Below, in pieces: positions 11,713 through 22,479 of a stretch of 64,000 bases of DNA. How positions within the stretch are numbered: position 1 is the stretch's first letter; every line of letters starts with the position of its first letter. Where the stretch lies: contig OX637402.1 in the NCBI GenBank assembly GCA_951799425.1, forward strand, positions 21,031,844-21,095,843. The letters run 5' to 3'. The stretch is from Ilex aquifolium. Taxonomy: Eukaryota > Streptophyta > Magnoliopsida > Aquifoliales > Aquifoliaceae. The notes beneath the pieces were generated by a model. That model made no database searches, had not been told where the DNA came from, and worked only from the letters and a program-made list of their open reading frames with translations. A program made the position numbers and the translations under genes.

Positions 11713-12867
11713 GCAATTTTACCACATCCGTCTTAATTGTTTTAATTCATACAACGATCGTTGAAGTTTAATAAAATACAACTTTCGGGGTTGTGAATTA
11801 TATATACTTCTAACTTTTTGAATCCTTCAAGGATTCACATGTATATCTTATTGTCTAATGAGTCATACAAATACGCAAGAATTACGTCCATTAAGTGTAT
11901 CTCCAGTCTTTTAGAGACTGTAAGAACTATCAAAAAGTTGAAAATGATAATGTTCATTACGGGAGAATACATCTCCTTGTAATTAATACCAGATTTTTAC
12001 GAGAAATCTTGTGTCACAAGTCATGCCTTAAACCACACAATTTCATAAAATATGTTCGGCAAATCGCCGTCATTATTAGCGGTTGATCATACGTACACCA
12101 AATTTTCAATATCTTCATTTAATTTTGCGTGTGAATTTTAAAATCACATAAAGATATTTATCTCTTTAATCATGTGTATATATATGTTGTAAAATACAAA
12201 CTATAGAAAGTAAATTTTTATGGCTTCTGAAATAAATTTCTTTCAAATTCTTCTTTATTTTCTCTTTTATATTCTAATTTGCTATATAGTGATAACTTTC
12301 TTTTTCCTTTATATAATTAAATATTACTGCGGTCATGATTCTTACAAATTTATTTGATGTAATCTTATTGAAGAGTTGTTTATAATTTATTTTTATTTGT
12401 ATTCTGACAAGTGACTACTACTTCTTGTAAACTTGTATCATTAATAAAAGTTATTATGTATTTATATTGCCTATTTATAAATCTTCTAGAAAAATTTTGG
12501 GTTGAAAATAAACATTTTAAAAATTAAGAGACCTAACCAGTACTCATTATAAGATAAGAGATCAAAGTATAAAATTTATTAGATTAAACCTACTACAACC
12601 TTTCAACTCTCTACAAGCGTGGTATCAATCTCTAAAGTCATCCTTAAATAATTTTTGGCTTCAAAACAATTATTTTTCATACAGATTAAGTACAAAATTT
12701 ATTATTATTACAATTACTAGATAAATATTCAAATCGGTGACCTCCACTCACTCAAGGTGGAGTTAACCATCTCGAATAGACCTATCGATTTGAACAAATC
12801 CAACAATATATATATATTTAGTTAGTTAGAAAAATACTTCATGCAACAATTAAATTCTCAAGTGATG
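11713..12867. other. AT-rich intergenic DNA
   Basis: Very AT-rich with frequent stops in all frames. I see no gene, RNA or clear element. Confidence 0.5.
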
Positions 12868-12889
12868 ACTACAACAAAAATCGTTTTTT

Positions 12890-13668
12890 GCGACGATTTT
12901 TTTCGTCGCTAAATTCAAAAAAATCGTCGCAAATTATTTTTTGCGACGTTTTTTTTTCGTCGCGTGTTCGTCGCAATAGCCTCGTCGCAGAAAGTATTTT
13001 GCGACGCAAATTTATTTTTATCGCAAAAAAAAATTTTAGCGACGAAAAAAAAACGTCGCTAAAAGTAAAAAAATCGTCGCCAATAAATTATTACATAAAT
13101 AAAAAATTTTAAAAAAATAATTTAATTAATTTTTAGCGACGAAAAAAAAACGTCGCTAAAAGTAAAAAAATCGTCGCCAATAAATTAGTACATAAATAAA
13201 AAATTTTAAAAAAATAATTTAATTAATTTTTCGCGACGTAAAAAAGTCGTCGCAAATAAATTTTTCGTAAATAAAAAATTTTTAAAAAATAATTTAATTA
13301 ATTTTTCGCGACGTAAAAAAATCGTCGCAAATAAATTTTTCGTAAATAAAAAATTTTAAAAAAATAATTTAATTAATTTTTCGCGACGGAAAATAATCGT
13401 CGCAAATAAATTTTTCGTAAATAAAAAATTATAAAAAAATAATTTAATTAATTTTTCGCGACGTAAAAAAATCGTCGCAAATAAATTTTTCGTAAATAAA
13501 AAATTTTAAAAAAATAATTTAATTAATTTTTCGCGACGTAAAAAAATCGTCGCAAATAAATTTTTAGTAAATAAAAAATTTTAAAAAAATAATTTAATTA
13601 ATTTATCGCGACGTAAAATAATCGTCGCAAATAATTTTTTAAATAAATAAAAAATACAAAAATTAATA
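12890..13668 (+). repeat. Left subterminal tandem array of GCGACG hairpin units
   Basis: Each unit has GCGACG, a short A/T spacer, then CGTCGC, so each can fold as a small hairpin. A roughly 40-bp AT linker follows. From 13232 the CGCGACG words fall at 13232, 13307, 13382, 13457, 13532 and 13607, an exact 75-bp period. Two larger units of about 97 bp precede them. The array is the inverted counterpart of the right array. Confidence 0.9.
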
Positions 13669-14288
13669 ATTAATACTCATTTACAAGCCAAGTCTTGAAT
13701 GCACTTTGGTGTACTCGGTGTTTCAATATTTTTTTTTTTTTTTAAACATAAATTTTATTTCCAAAAAGAATGAATTACAAGAATCAAAGAACAACCTGTT
13801 TTAAAAATTACAAAACAAGACTTTAATCCTTCATGAGGACTTAAGCCATTTTTGATTACATTTTGTGCAAAAAATGTCTTGACCAGATCCTGATACATCA
13901 CCATCCCTTCAACTTCTGGCCCTTGGATCACAAATCACCATCCTTTGCATCCTACAAAAACAAAGGAAGCCATGGAACTAAATATATGGCAAAGATGATA
14001 GTTTAATTAACAAATAATCTCTATGATATATAACCCATATACCTCCATAACCAAATATAAAGACAGAGAAAACAAATGGCATAATAACACCAATGTGGCC
14101 CACAAGCAGTTATCTAAACAATCTCACATGTTTGATCTGCCAAGAAGGAAATAACTTGACATGCCCCTTTCCTGGCAACGGTGTTATCCACCACTTGGGA
14201 GAAACCAAATCCAAACTTAAACCAAGAACATAGAATAATGATAAGCTGATTAACCAGAGAAAAATCATAACATTTTGAAAGCACTCAC
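13669..14288 (-). other. Captured sequence, possible 3' UTR/terminal exon
   Basis: On the minus strand TTTTTTGTAG (an acceptor-like site near 13950) is followed by a short frame reading DAKDGDL and a stop, then non-coding sequence. This could be a captured last exon plus 3' UTR, but I cannot name the parent gene. Confidence 0.3.
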
Positions 14289-14389
14289 CATCAAAAAATC
14301 ATCTTGAAATTTTTCCGATTCAATGGCTGGTAATCTTCTCAAGAGACTAGACACTTGTCTTAGCAATGAATTCTCGCAAGGAATTTCAC
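14289..14389 (-). pseudogene. CSN6: Captured COP9 signalosome subunit 6 (CSN6)-like exon
   Basis: A 101-bp exon-like piece is bounded by an acceptor (CTGCAG) above 14389 and a donor (GTGAGT) below 14289. With two leading bases it encodes 33 codons reading EIPCENSLLRQVSSLLRRL, then PAIESEKFQDDFLM, with no stop. As I remember the family, this matches the C-terminal region of plant CSN6, the MPN-domain (non-catalytic) subunit of the COP9 signalosome that removes NEDD8 from cullins. Only this exon is visible; the MPN domain is absent, so it is a fragment. It lies inside the 11.2-kb element, downstream (on the minus strand) of the DEG2-like exons. Confidence 0.65.
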
Positions 14390-15300
14390 CTGCAGTTACA
14401 GATCTAGTAAGTTTTTACAGTTTGGATCTTCTTACCCATGTTGTCCAATGCAGTTGATAACTTAGGTTGCCTAACTTACTGACCAATGCAACCTTGCAGA
14501 CACTCAAATCAGAAGCATAGTCTCATTCAGGGAGCAGTAAGTACATGCGGCCACATGCCAAATTGTTGATTTGATGAGTAGATGCCGAAATCAAACAATT
14601 GAAGAAAACTCCCAACAAAAGTATAGCTATGAGGGTTACCAGTAAATTAACACAAATCCAATACCTGCACAGAAGTTTTATTTCTAATTTCTGACAGCTG
14701 TTTCTTTGTTTATGTTATTATTGCTCAGAAAACACTTTTCTCATACTTTTTATCCAAATAACGTTGCCCATCAACAAAATAAAAACACATACCCTTTTGC
14801 ATAGCAAGAAGATAGTGGTGAAGCACTCTAATCCTGCTATTCAGCATCTTGATGGCACTATGTCATTGACTAATTATTGTAGAAACTGAATTGAACCATA
14901 CCTAGAGATTAAGGACCAAGCTAACTTAACTGAAAAATCCCCAAAATTTGTATATACTATTCAATTCACAAATTCCACAATCTGGCAATACATTAGACCC
15001 AAAACTCCCAAAAAAGTCAAGTGGAGATATGCATATAAGAACGAGCATTGAGAAAAGTGAGGCAAAATCCTAATAGCATTAACCAATGTCTGGCAATTTC
15101 GAGAATTGGAGTGTCAGGCAGAAACCAATTTTTTTGTGGTGAGAGGAGCGAGAAGAGGGGGTTGGAGAGTAGGGGTGTTAAGGCATAACAAAACCCAAGG
15201 CATTGTATTTGTGTAAAGGCTACATGTGCAAGTGAATCGCAAAGCTTGGTAGCACCAATGCTCGCTTCTCATATAACTGAATGGAAAGCCGTGCACCTAC
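14390..15300. other. Captured intron-like sequence
   Basis: Moderate complexity, unlike the surrounding arrays. No exon that I recognise. The exon expected after 15301 in a DEG2 gene was looked for and not found. Confidence 0.35.
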
Positions 15301-16547
15301 CTGTGATAGGATCACAATCTGTTCTCCTTCAAACCTTGCCAAAGAGTAGCGTGCCTTCGCCAATAGTTTTAACTAAACCAAAAGAGAACTAGTTAACTTT
15401 AGAATATACATAAATCAACTGGGTCACACAAGACCCATTGGAAGTATCATGTTAATAGATATCATCAAGTAACTCGACTTACCCCTATGCTATCTTCGCA
15501 CTCCTCACTACCAGCATAAAAACACTATTTTAATATGATGAGTAGAAATTGCTACATAATAAATAAAATTCGGCAATAATTTCACCATTGCTAAGCACAA
15601 AAATTTTGCAACATACTCTATTAGTGGTTCTGACAGAGGCGTAAATACCAATCCAGCGACTATCAAATAAGAAGGCTGCCCTCCTTCAATATGATATGGG
15701 ACCTCGAGGAAAAGAACAAAATGGATACAAATTCAGTATTCATAGAGGGGATCACAAAACAAGAAGGAAAGTTATTAAGATTCATGTCATCACAAAAAAA
15801 TTACTGTTAGCATACCAAATCTACCCGTGGATTTAATATCGCTTGAACTTTCATGAAATCCCCTGCTCTAATGATACCAAGCTCTGTAACATCACCTGCA
15901 AATCTGGACTAGAATATCCTTAGATCTAAGATAATATTCAAATTCTTCTTCAAAATGGAAAAACACATCGTTTATGGACTATGGGAAAAAATAATTCATA
16001 GAGTATGGGAACACTGTGCATGCACCTATTCAAACTTCAGCCTAAAAGAAGAAACAGCCTATTAGGAAGCATACTGTGCATTATCGTACAGATTACTCTC
16101 AAAAGGCATCAATGCTAAATGTAAAAGCAAGCCAAGCAAATAACTAGACAAAAAACCAAACTTGAATACAAGAACAAACTTGACTGCAGGGGCTAGCCCA
16201 GTCCACACATGACATTATTTAAGGTCCTCTGTAGTAGAACATTTAAGCAGTATCATATAAATAACTGTACAACAAAAGCAACTAGTATTATTCAATGGTA
16301 TACACTCTTGAGTTCCCAGGAAAGCATAAACATGTAATGCACAAAATATTGCCCACTGTATAATTTCATTGTACAAGGGTTGAACAGTGCAGGATTTACT
16401 TGAAAATGCGCAGTACAAATTTCAAATTCAATAAGAAACTTACTTTTGACTTATGAGGTAGCGAAATGCAATACGTTCGGTCGATCGGAATGGGACAGTC
16501 CCTTCACACCCCACATGAACTCCATCAAAGCTTACAATCACGTCCCC
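15301..16547 (-). pseudogene. DEG2: Captured DEG2-like chloroplast protease fragment, five exons
   Basis: Five exon pieces with GT-AG borders lie in the right order on the minus strand. 16444-16547: [20 protein letters not shown] and onward. 15816-15903: FAGDVTELGIIRAGDF and onward. 15618-15702: VPYHIEGGQPSYLIVAGLVF region. 15483-15507: EECEDSIG. 15301-15372: LKLLAKARYSLARFEGEQIV and onward. These match the PDZ1-to-PDZ2 region of DEG2, a stromal-side HtrA/Deg serine protease linked to photosystem II D1 turnover. The trypsin-like protease domain and the C-terminus are missing, so no protease can be made. Splice phases fit across the joins, but the third piece is 85 bp, one base short of its expected phase, suggesting a 1-base loss. 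Introns are kept, so genomic DNA rather than mRNA was captured. Confidence 0.85.
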
Positions 16548-17828
16548 CTAAAAAAGCATGAAATTTACAAGTATTATTTCACCGGTGAAAGAATTGCTAT
16601 TTCCAAATAACACAATTAACAGTTCGCTGGTCTCAGATTTTCTAAGCGGAATATATGCTCCCGCCATTCTTATTGTGAGTGATGAACTTCAAGTTTTGAC
16701 AGGTTATAGGCAGTTACCTTATCACTGAACTGACTTTTCTTCCAGTGTAAAGATAAGTAAGGTTCAAGTTCGAGTGTGATTTGGAGAGGATCTCTCTCAA
16801 TTCCGACGAACTTGATATTTAGCATGCAAACTGGCATAGTAAGTTTGTTGAATGGAAGCATAAAATGGTTCAAACGATGCGTTTCACATAGTTTGCTGGG
16901 GTTTTAAGTTTTTTACTTTTACACATTATCAATCTTGCCTCTGTATTATATGGTGAACCGTGAACCTCAAATGAATTTTGGTGTTCTTTGCCTTGTCAGC
17001 TAGCTGTAAAATCTTGGGCTTATAGCTTTTTGTTGGAAAGTTATGTTATTTTTCCAAAAACTAACATTTTCAAATGAGCCCATAACAAATCTAATTTTTG
17101 CATGCAGAACATCAAACCATCAGTAAACTGAGCATCTTTAAAATTAGGATGTTAAGGATATAGATGGGCAGACCCAGAAGAGTGACTTGCATTCATTAGA
17201 AGGTGGGGTGGGCTTAAAGGTTGCAATCCAAAGGGGCAAGTTGTGGGAGAACCATTTACAATGGTCCAATATACTCATATGCAAAAGGAGTCCAAGAAAA
17301 CGACTCAACTTAGAATGGTGAACAGAGATAGAGCATATTTGGCACCTCAAGTGCATCCATTTGGTAGGAGAGGGCCTTATCTTTCACGAGCAAACGATAC
17401 ATAAGTATCAAGGCACTCATGCAAATATGAGGGCCTATAAAAAAGCAGAATGAACCTCAAAATCAATATGTCCCCATGATGATCATTAATTATATACAAA
17501 GAAAAAGGGGAAGACCAAAATTAATATGGAGTAAGATAGTTTAGAAAGCAATGGTACCTTGTAATTTAACAAGGCATATAACCATTGACTGACTAGATGG
17601 TGAAAGAGAATTCACTTGTAATTTATGAGAAATGTACTTGTTGTAACTGAGCAACCAAGGCCTTTTAACAGCGGCCAAAATGCTTTCTACATTGTTGAAA
17701 GCCTGACGCTCATCCATAGCCAAAAAATGACAGTCACTATCTGAGTGGATAAAATATTTTACCAGTAGCAATTGGAAAACCGGTAAACAAATAATCGGCA
17801 TTATTGGTTAGTTCAAAAAAAGGAATAC
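16548..17828. other. Captured or filler sequence, no recognised exon
   Basis: The upstream DEG2 exons were looked for and not seen. Minus-strand open frames at 16670-16873, 17144-17356 and 17541-17801 show no family resemblance or good splice borders. Confidence 0.35.
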
Positions 17829-17938
17829 CATTTTTGGAGGGAAATCTAGGCCTGTTGAAGGATCTCTAGCGAAGCTATCCTGAACAGACTTCGTCACTGC
17901 ATTCTTATTAGGATAAAGGCACCAGACATTGTTTTTCC
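17829..17938 (-). pseudogene. Unidentified captured exon (KNNVWCLYPNKNAVTK)
   Basis: A 110-bp piece with an acceptor (TTTTCAG) above and a donor (ATG|GTATTC) below. Two leading bases plus 36 open codons include KNNVWCLYPNKNAVTK and DPSTGLDFPPKM. Codon-like composition and clean borders suggest a real host exon. I do not recognise the gene. Confidence 0.45.
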
Positions 17939-19324
17939 CTGAAAATGATGTACAATGCAATCAGAAGCCTGCAATTCCAGAGGCTTAAATGGTTCATAGG
18001 AACAATGGCAAAAAACACAAACTCAGTTCATACATTCATTAATATAAATCGCATCCTAACATCCACTTTTAAGTTACAAATGCACCCACTCTTGAATGCA
18101 AGTTCCAATATACTACAGCTTAATCATAAAGCCAATGCTACAAGTTTCTCTAACTACTCAGTTTGGTTACTTTTAATTTGGATGACCATTCCAAATATCA
18201 TTTCGCCCATTATCTGTTTCTAAAGGAAAAAGAATATTTATGATGTAGCAGGACAAGAATAAGAATTTCCAGAATTATACCATGTGCTTTACAACATCAG
18301 AAAGCCATTGTCAGTAACCCTCAGGTACAGTAAATTCTTATCTTCTCAACAGAAGAAGAAAAAATGAAGCCAAAAACAAAATTAACACTCTCTGGTCTCA
18401 GTCCCACCAATGCCATGCCAAGGGAAGTGGTCTAGGTATAGACCTGACTTCTGGCATTATCTTCCCCGAAGTGGCATTACTTAGAATGAAACAACATTCT
18501 TACACTTGATATGTTCTAACAAAGCACCTAGCAATTACCCTGCATAAGAGCTCTCATGTAGCACTGGTAGAAAAGCCGTATTAATGTGTATACACAAAAC
18601 AAGGTACCGAAGGACCATGATTTTGTTTGATATACACTTCTTTCAATAATATTTGGAATGTTTGCTAGCTCTATGCTGATATTCATTTAAGATAGGCCAT
18701 CTACACAAGATGTAATCAGTCATTTCCTACACTTGAATTTGCGATGGGATAAAACCTGTTACTTTAAAAACAGAGTTTCAAGCATTTGGAGTGAAGCCAA
18801 GTCAGGCGATCCATGTTCAACCGGAGTCGGCACGTGTTATGGGTGATATTTTAAAAACTATGAATTCTTTCATAAATACAACTAAATGCAACAAATTTTA
18901 GAAAATCTCAACAACAACAAAATATACAACTCACCAAAAATCATTACTAATCTGAAAAAGATAATAATAATAATAATTGCAGCAAATATGGCACATAAAA
19001 CTCATTTTAGTTCTTTTCGACAGTAAAGAACAAATTACAACGTGGTTCCTAGAAAATTTAATCAACTTTTGGAATCAAACTTCTGCAAATTACAATAAAT
19101 AAGAACAAAATATAGCTAGAAAATTTTAAAAACTTTTAGCACAAAATTCCTGCAAATTACAATATATATCAACAACATTTTGTAAAATACAACTGATTTA
19201 AGAATTACCAGATAGAAATTTATCACCCAAATTCATAAATTAAACATTAACAGACTAACAATAGATAAAGAGACCCACCCCACACACGGAAGAGAAAAAA
19301 CTGAAATGGGGTTGAATCGTTTAC
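17939..19324. other. AT-rich captured or filler sequence
   Basis: No exon recognised. A short plus-strand frame near 18780-18850 (reading AFGVKPSQAIHVQPESARVM) is intriguing, but I could not assign it or find its borders. Confidence 0.3.
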
Positions 19325-19404
19325 CTGGAGTTTGCCATGATTGCTTCCAAAACTCATCTGGGCATTTGTCTCTCTCTCCAAAACCTTCAAGTCCTCAACA
19401 ATCT
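19325..19404 (-). pseudogene. Unidentified captured exon (EIVEDLKVLERE)
   Basis: An 80-bp piece with an acceptor (GGTTACAG) and a donor (CTCCAG|GTAAAC). It encodes IVEDLKVLERETNAQMSF and onward after two leading bases. Its phase (needs one upstream base) fits the phase in which the invertase exon above it ends, so the two could be spliced in frame. I do not recognise the parent gene. Confidence 0.45.
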
Positions 19405-19650
19405 CTGTAACCATAGAAAAGCATGCCGAAACCCTCAAAGATAGAAAGAATTCCACCCAAAGCAGCCATGAGAATCAACAAAAAGTTCAGATTAGTGTGT
19501 GTGACTGTATGTTTATATATATATATGTATGTGACTCTGTGTGTGACTGTATGTTTATTTGTACGTATGTGACTCTGTGTGTGTATATTTCTATTACTAA
19601 TAAAAAATGGGGTTGAAAAACGAAAGAGCTAATCTTTACCCATTACCTAC

Positions 19651-20062
19651 CATTCATCCAATTCTTCTCAGGTTGAAAATGGTAAGATGTTTTTTGCCAA
19701 GACAGCATAGCATTGGTCCAAGGGTAGACAGATTCACCGGAGACCTCCCGGAAAGTCTTCTCCGATACGCCCTGAGACACCCCTCTTGACGGTGGTTTCA
19801 ATGTTCCCAGTGAAACCGGCGTAGAAGGCAAAGGCTTTTGTTGATGGTCATTGACTTCATCTTGAGGTTCTGGTCTTTGGTTGACGATCAGAACTATCAA
19901 AGATAAGAGAAAGAGTACGGAGAGGAAGATACCGACGATACCCTTACATGGTCGCCGTTTATCGGCAGGAGAATCGGTGGATTCAATTTGTTCTGGTAGG
20001 GGGGTGTAAGAAGCTGCACGTTCAAGATCATTTGGGTGTGCGTAGATTGGGTAGGTGTACAT
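19651..20062 (-). pseudogene. Captured vacuolar invertase exon 1 (GH32)
   Basis: A start codon at 20060-20062 opens 137 codons plus one base, ending at donor AATG|GTAGGT. The frame has a short cytosolic N-terminus (SYTPLPEQIES), a basic patch (DKRRPCKG), one membrane anchor (IVGIFLSVLFLLSLIVLIVN), then a propeptide with RGVSQGVSEKTF. It ends YPWTNAMLSWQKTSYHFQPE, KNWMN. This is the vacuolar-sorting N-terminus of plant acid invertase. In that family exon 1 stops exactly at NWMN, before the 9-base mini-exon for DPN of the NDPNG motif. The catalytic five-blade propeller exons are not present, so the piece cannot encode an active invertase. It sits at the minus-strand 5' end of the captured cargo, with its own start codon. 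Confidence 0.88.
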
Positions 20063-20300
20063 TGTGGCCGGTGGGTGAATTCACTGTTGGTCGATTGTGG
20101 GAGACAGAGAGAGAGAGAAAAAAAAGGGGGGGGGGGGGGACTTCGCAGATGAGGGAAAAAGGGGAGAAGAGGCTGGGGCTGTGTGAAAGTTAAGGGTGAC
20201 AGAGGCTAAAGGTGGCCAGCGGCGGTGTAGTTGTCATTGTTTCAGATCGAGAGAGAGATGCAGAGTGAGAGGTAGAGGGATCGATGAAAAGGGTGGGGAT
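20063..20300 (-). promoter_or_regulatory. Possible captured invertase 5' UTR/promoter
   Basis: About 240 bp of GA-rich, non-repeat sequence lies between the invertase start codon and the right hairpin array. If capture included the transcription start, it could drive a minus-strand chimeric transcript. No TATA box is obvious, so this is inference. Confidence 0.3.
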
Positions 20301-20307
20301 TTTGCCT

Positions 20308-20680
20308 TTTCCCGACGTTTTTAGAAAACGTCGTAAAAAATAATTATATTGTTAATTTTTAAATTTTTATTTAAGGAAAAAATTACTATGAGCGACGTTT
20401 TTCGAAAACGCCGCGAAAAAATAAGTAGATTGTTATTTTTAAAATTTTTATTTACGAAAAAGGTTATTATTGGCGACGTTTTTGAAAAAACGTCGCGAAA
20501 AATAAATTACATTGTTATTTTTTAAATTTCTATTTACGAAAAAGGTAGTATTGGCGACGTTTTATAAAAACGTCGCGAAAAAATAATTGCATCAAAATTT
20601 ACAGTTCCCGCCATTTGTCCCGCCACAAAAAATTTAGGAGGGAATCACTTTTTTGCGACGATTTATAAAAACGTCGCTAA
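20308..20680. repeat. Inner GACGTTTTTN...AACGTCG hairpin modules
   Basis: Four to five modules of the type CGACGTTTTT/AAAACGTCGC with AT linkers, related to but more diverged than the outer right array. They mark the inner edge of the element's right terminal region. Confidence 0.8.
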
Positions 20681-20689
20681 TAACTAGGT

Positions 20690-22450
20690 AACATTCAATT
20701 CCCTTTCAATTTATTAAATTGACATTCAATTTCATCAAATTAACATATAATTTCATCAAATCGACTTTCAATTTCATCAAATTAACATTCATTTTATCAA
20801 ATTGACATTCAATTTCATGAAATTAACATTCAATTTAACAAATTGGCATTCAATTTACCAAATTAACATTCAATTTATTAAATGGACATTCAATTTCATC
20901 AAATTAACATGTAATTTCATCAAATCGACTTTCAATTTCATTAAATTAACATTCAATTTATCAAATTGACATTCAATTTCATCAAATTAACATTCAATTT
21001 ATTAAATTGACATTCAATTTCATCAAATTAACATGTAATTTCATCAAATCGAATTTCAATTTTATTAAATTAACATTCGATTTATCAAATTGACATTCAA
21101 TTTCATCAAATTAACATTCAATTTATGAAATGGACATTAAATTTCATCATATTAACATGTAATTTCATCAAATCGACTTTCAATTTCATTAAATTAACAT
21201 TCAATTTATCAAATTGACATTCAATTTTATCAAATTAACATTCAATTTATTAAATTGACATTCAATTTCATCAAATTAACATGTAATTTCATCAAATCGA
21301 ATTTCAATTTTATTAAATTAACATTTGATTTATCAAATTGACATTCAATTTCATCAAATTAACATTCAATTTATGAAATGGACATTAAATTTCATCATAT
21401 TAACATGTAATTTCATCAAATCGACTTTCAATTTCATTAAATTAACATTCAATTTATCAAATTGACATTCAATTTCATCAAATTCACAAGTAATTCCATC
21501 AAATCGACTTTCAATTTCAATAAATTAACATTCAATTTATCAAATTGACATTCAATTTATCAAATTGACATTCAATTTCATTAAATTAACATTCAATTTA
21601 TGAAATTGACATTCAATTTCATCAAATTAACATGTAATTTCCTCAAATCGACTTTCCATTTCATTAAATTAACATTCAATTTATCAAATTGACTTTCAAT
21701 TTCATTAAATTAACATTCATTTTATCAAATTGACATTCAATTTCATGAAATTAACATTCAATTTAACAATTTGACATTCAATTTAATCAAATAAACATTC
21801 AATTTATTAAATTGACATTCAATTTTATCAAATTAACATGTAATTTCATCAAATCGACTTTCAATTTCTTTAAATTAACATTCGATTTATCAAATTGACA
21901 TTCAATTTCATCAAATTAATATTTAATTTCTCAAATTGACATATAATTTCATCAAATTAACATGTAATTTCATCAAATCGACTTTCAATTTCATTAAATT
22001 AACATTCAATTTATCAAATTGACATTCAATTTTATCAAATTAACATTTAATTTATTAAATTGACATTCAATTTCATCAAATTAACATGTAATTTCATCAA
22101 ATCAAATTTCAATTTTATTAAATTAACATTCGATTTATCAAATTGACATTCAATTTCATCAAATTAACATTCAATTTATGAAATGGACATTAAATTTCAT
22201 CATATCAACATGTAATTTCATCAAATCGACTTTCAATTTCATTAAATTAACATTCAATTTATGAAATTAACATACAATTAAACATTTAAAGTAATCAAAT
22301 AAACTTTCAATTTCATTAAATTAACACTCAATTCATCAAATTAACATTCAAATTATCAAATTAACATTCAATTTCATCAAATTAACATGTAATTTCATCA
22401 AATCGACTTTGAATTTCATTAAATTAACATTCAAATTAACATGTGAATTA
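20690..22450 (+). repeat. AT-rich minisatellite with 124-bp higher-order unit
   Basis: Built from about 20-21-bp words such as AAATTGACATTCAATTTCATC and AAATTAACATTCAATTTATC. The marker AACATGTAATTTCATCAAAT falls at 20906, 21030, 21154, 21278 and 21402, an exact 124-bp period. Variants alternate, giving a partial 248-bp super-period. It carries no G/C hairpin words and is distinct from its neighbours. Confidence 0.9.
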
Positions 22451-22479
22451 AATTGATATTTTTTTTAATAATTGAAGTA

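Noticed and set aside
12860-12870. 3-bp target duplication for the 11.2-kb element
   Set aside because: I tried several tip placements (ACTAC, CTAC, with and without the preceding base) and no 3-, 8- or 9-bp flank pair matched, so no duplication is claimed.
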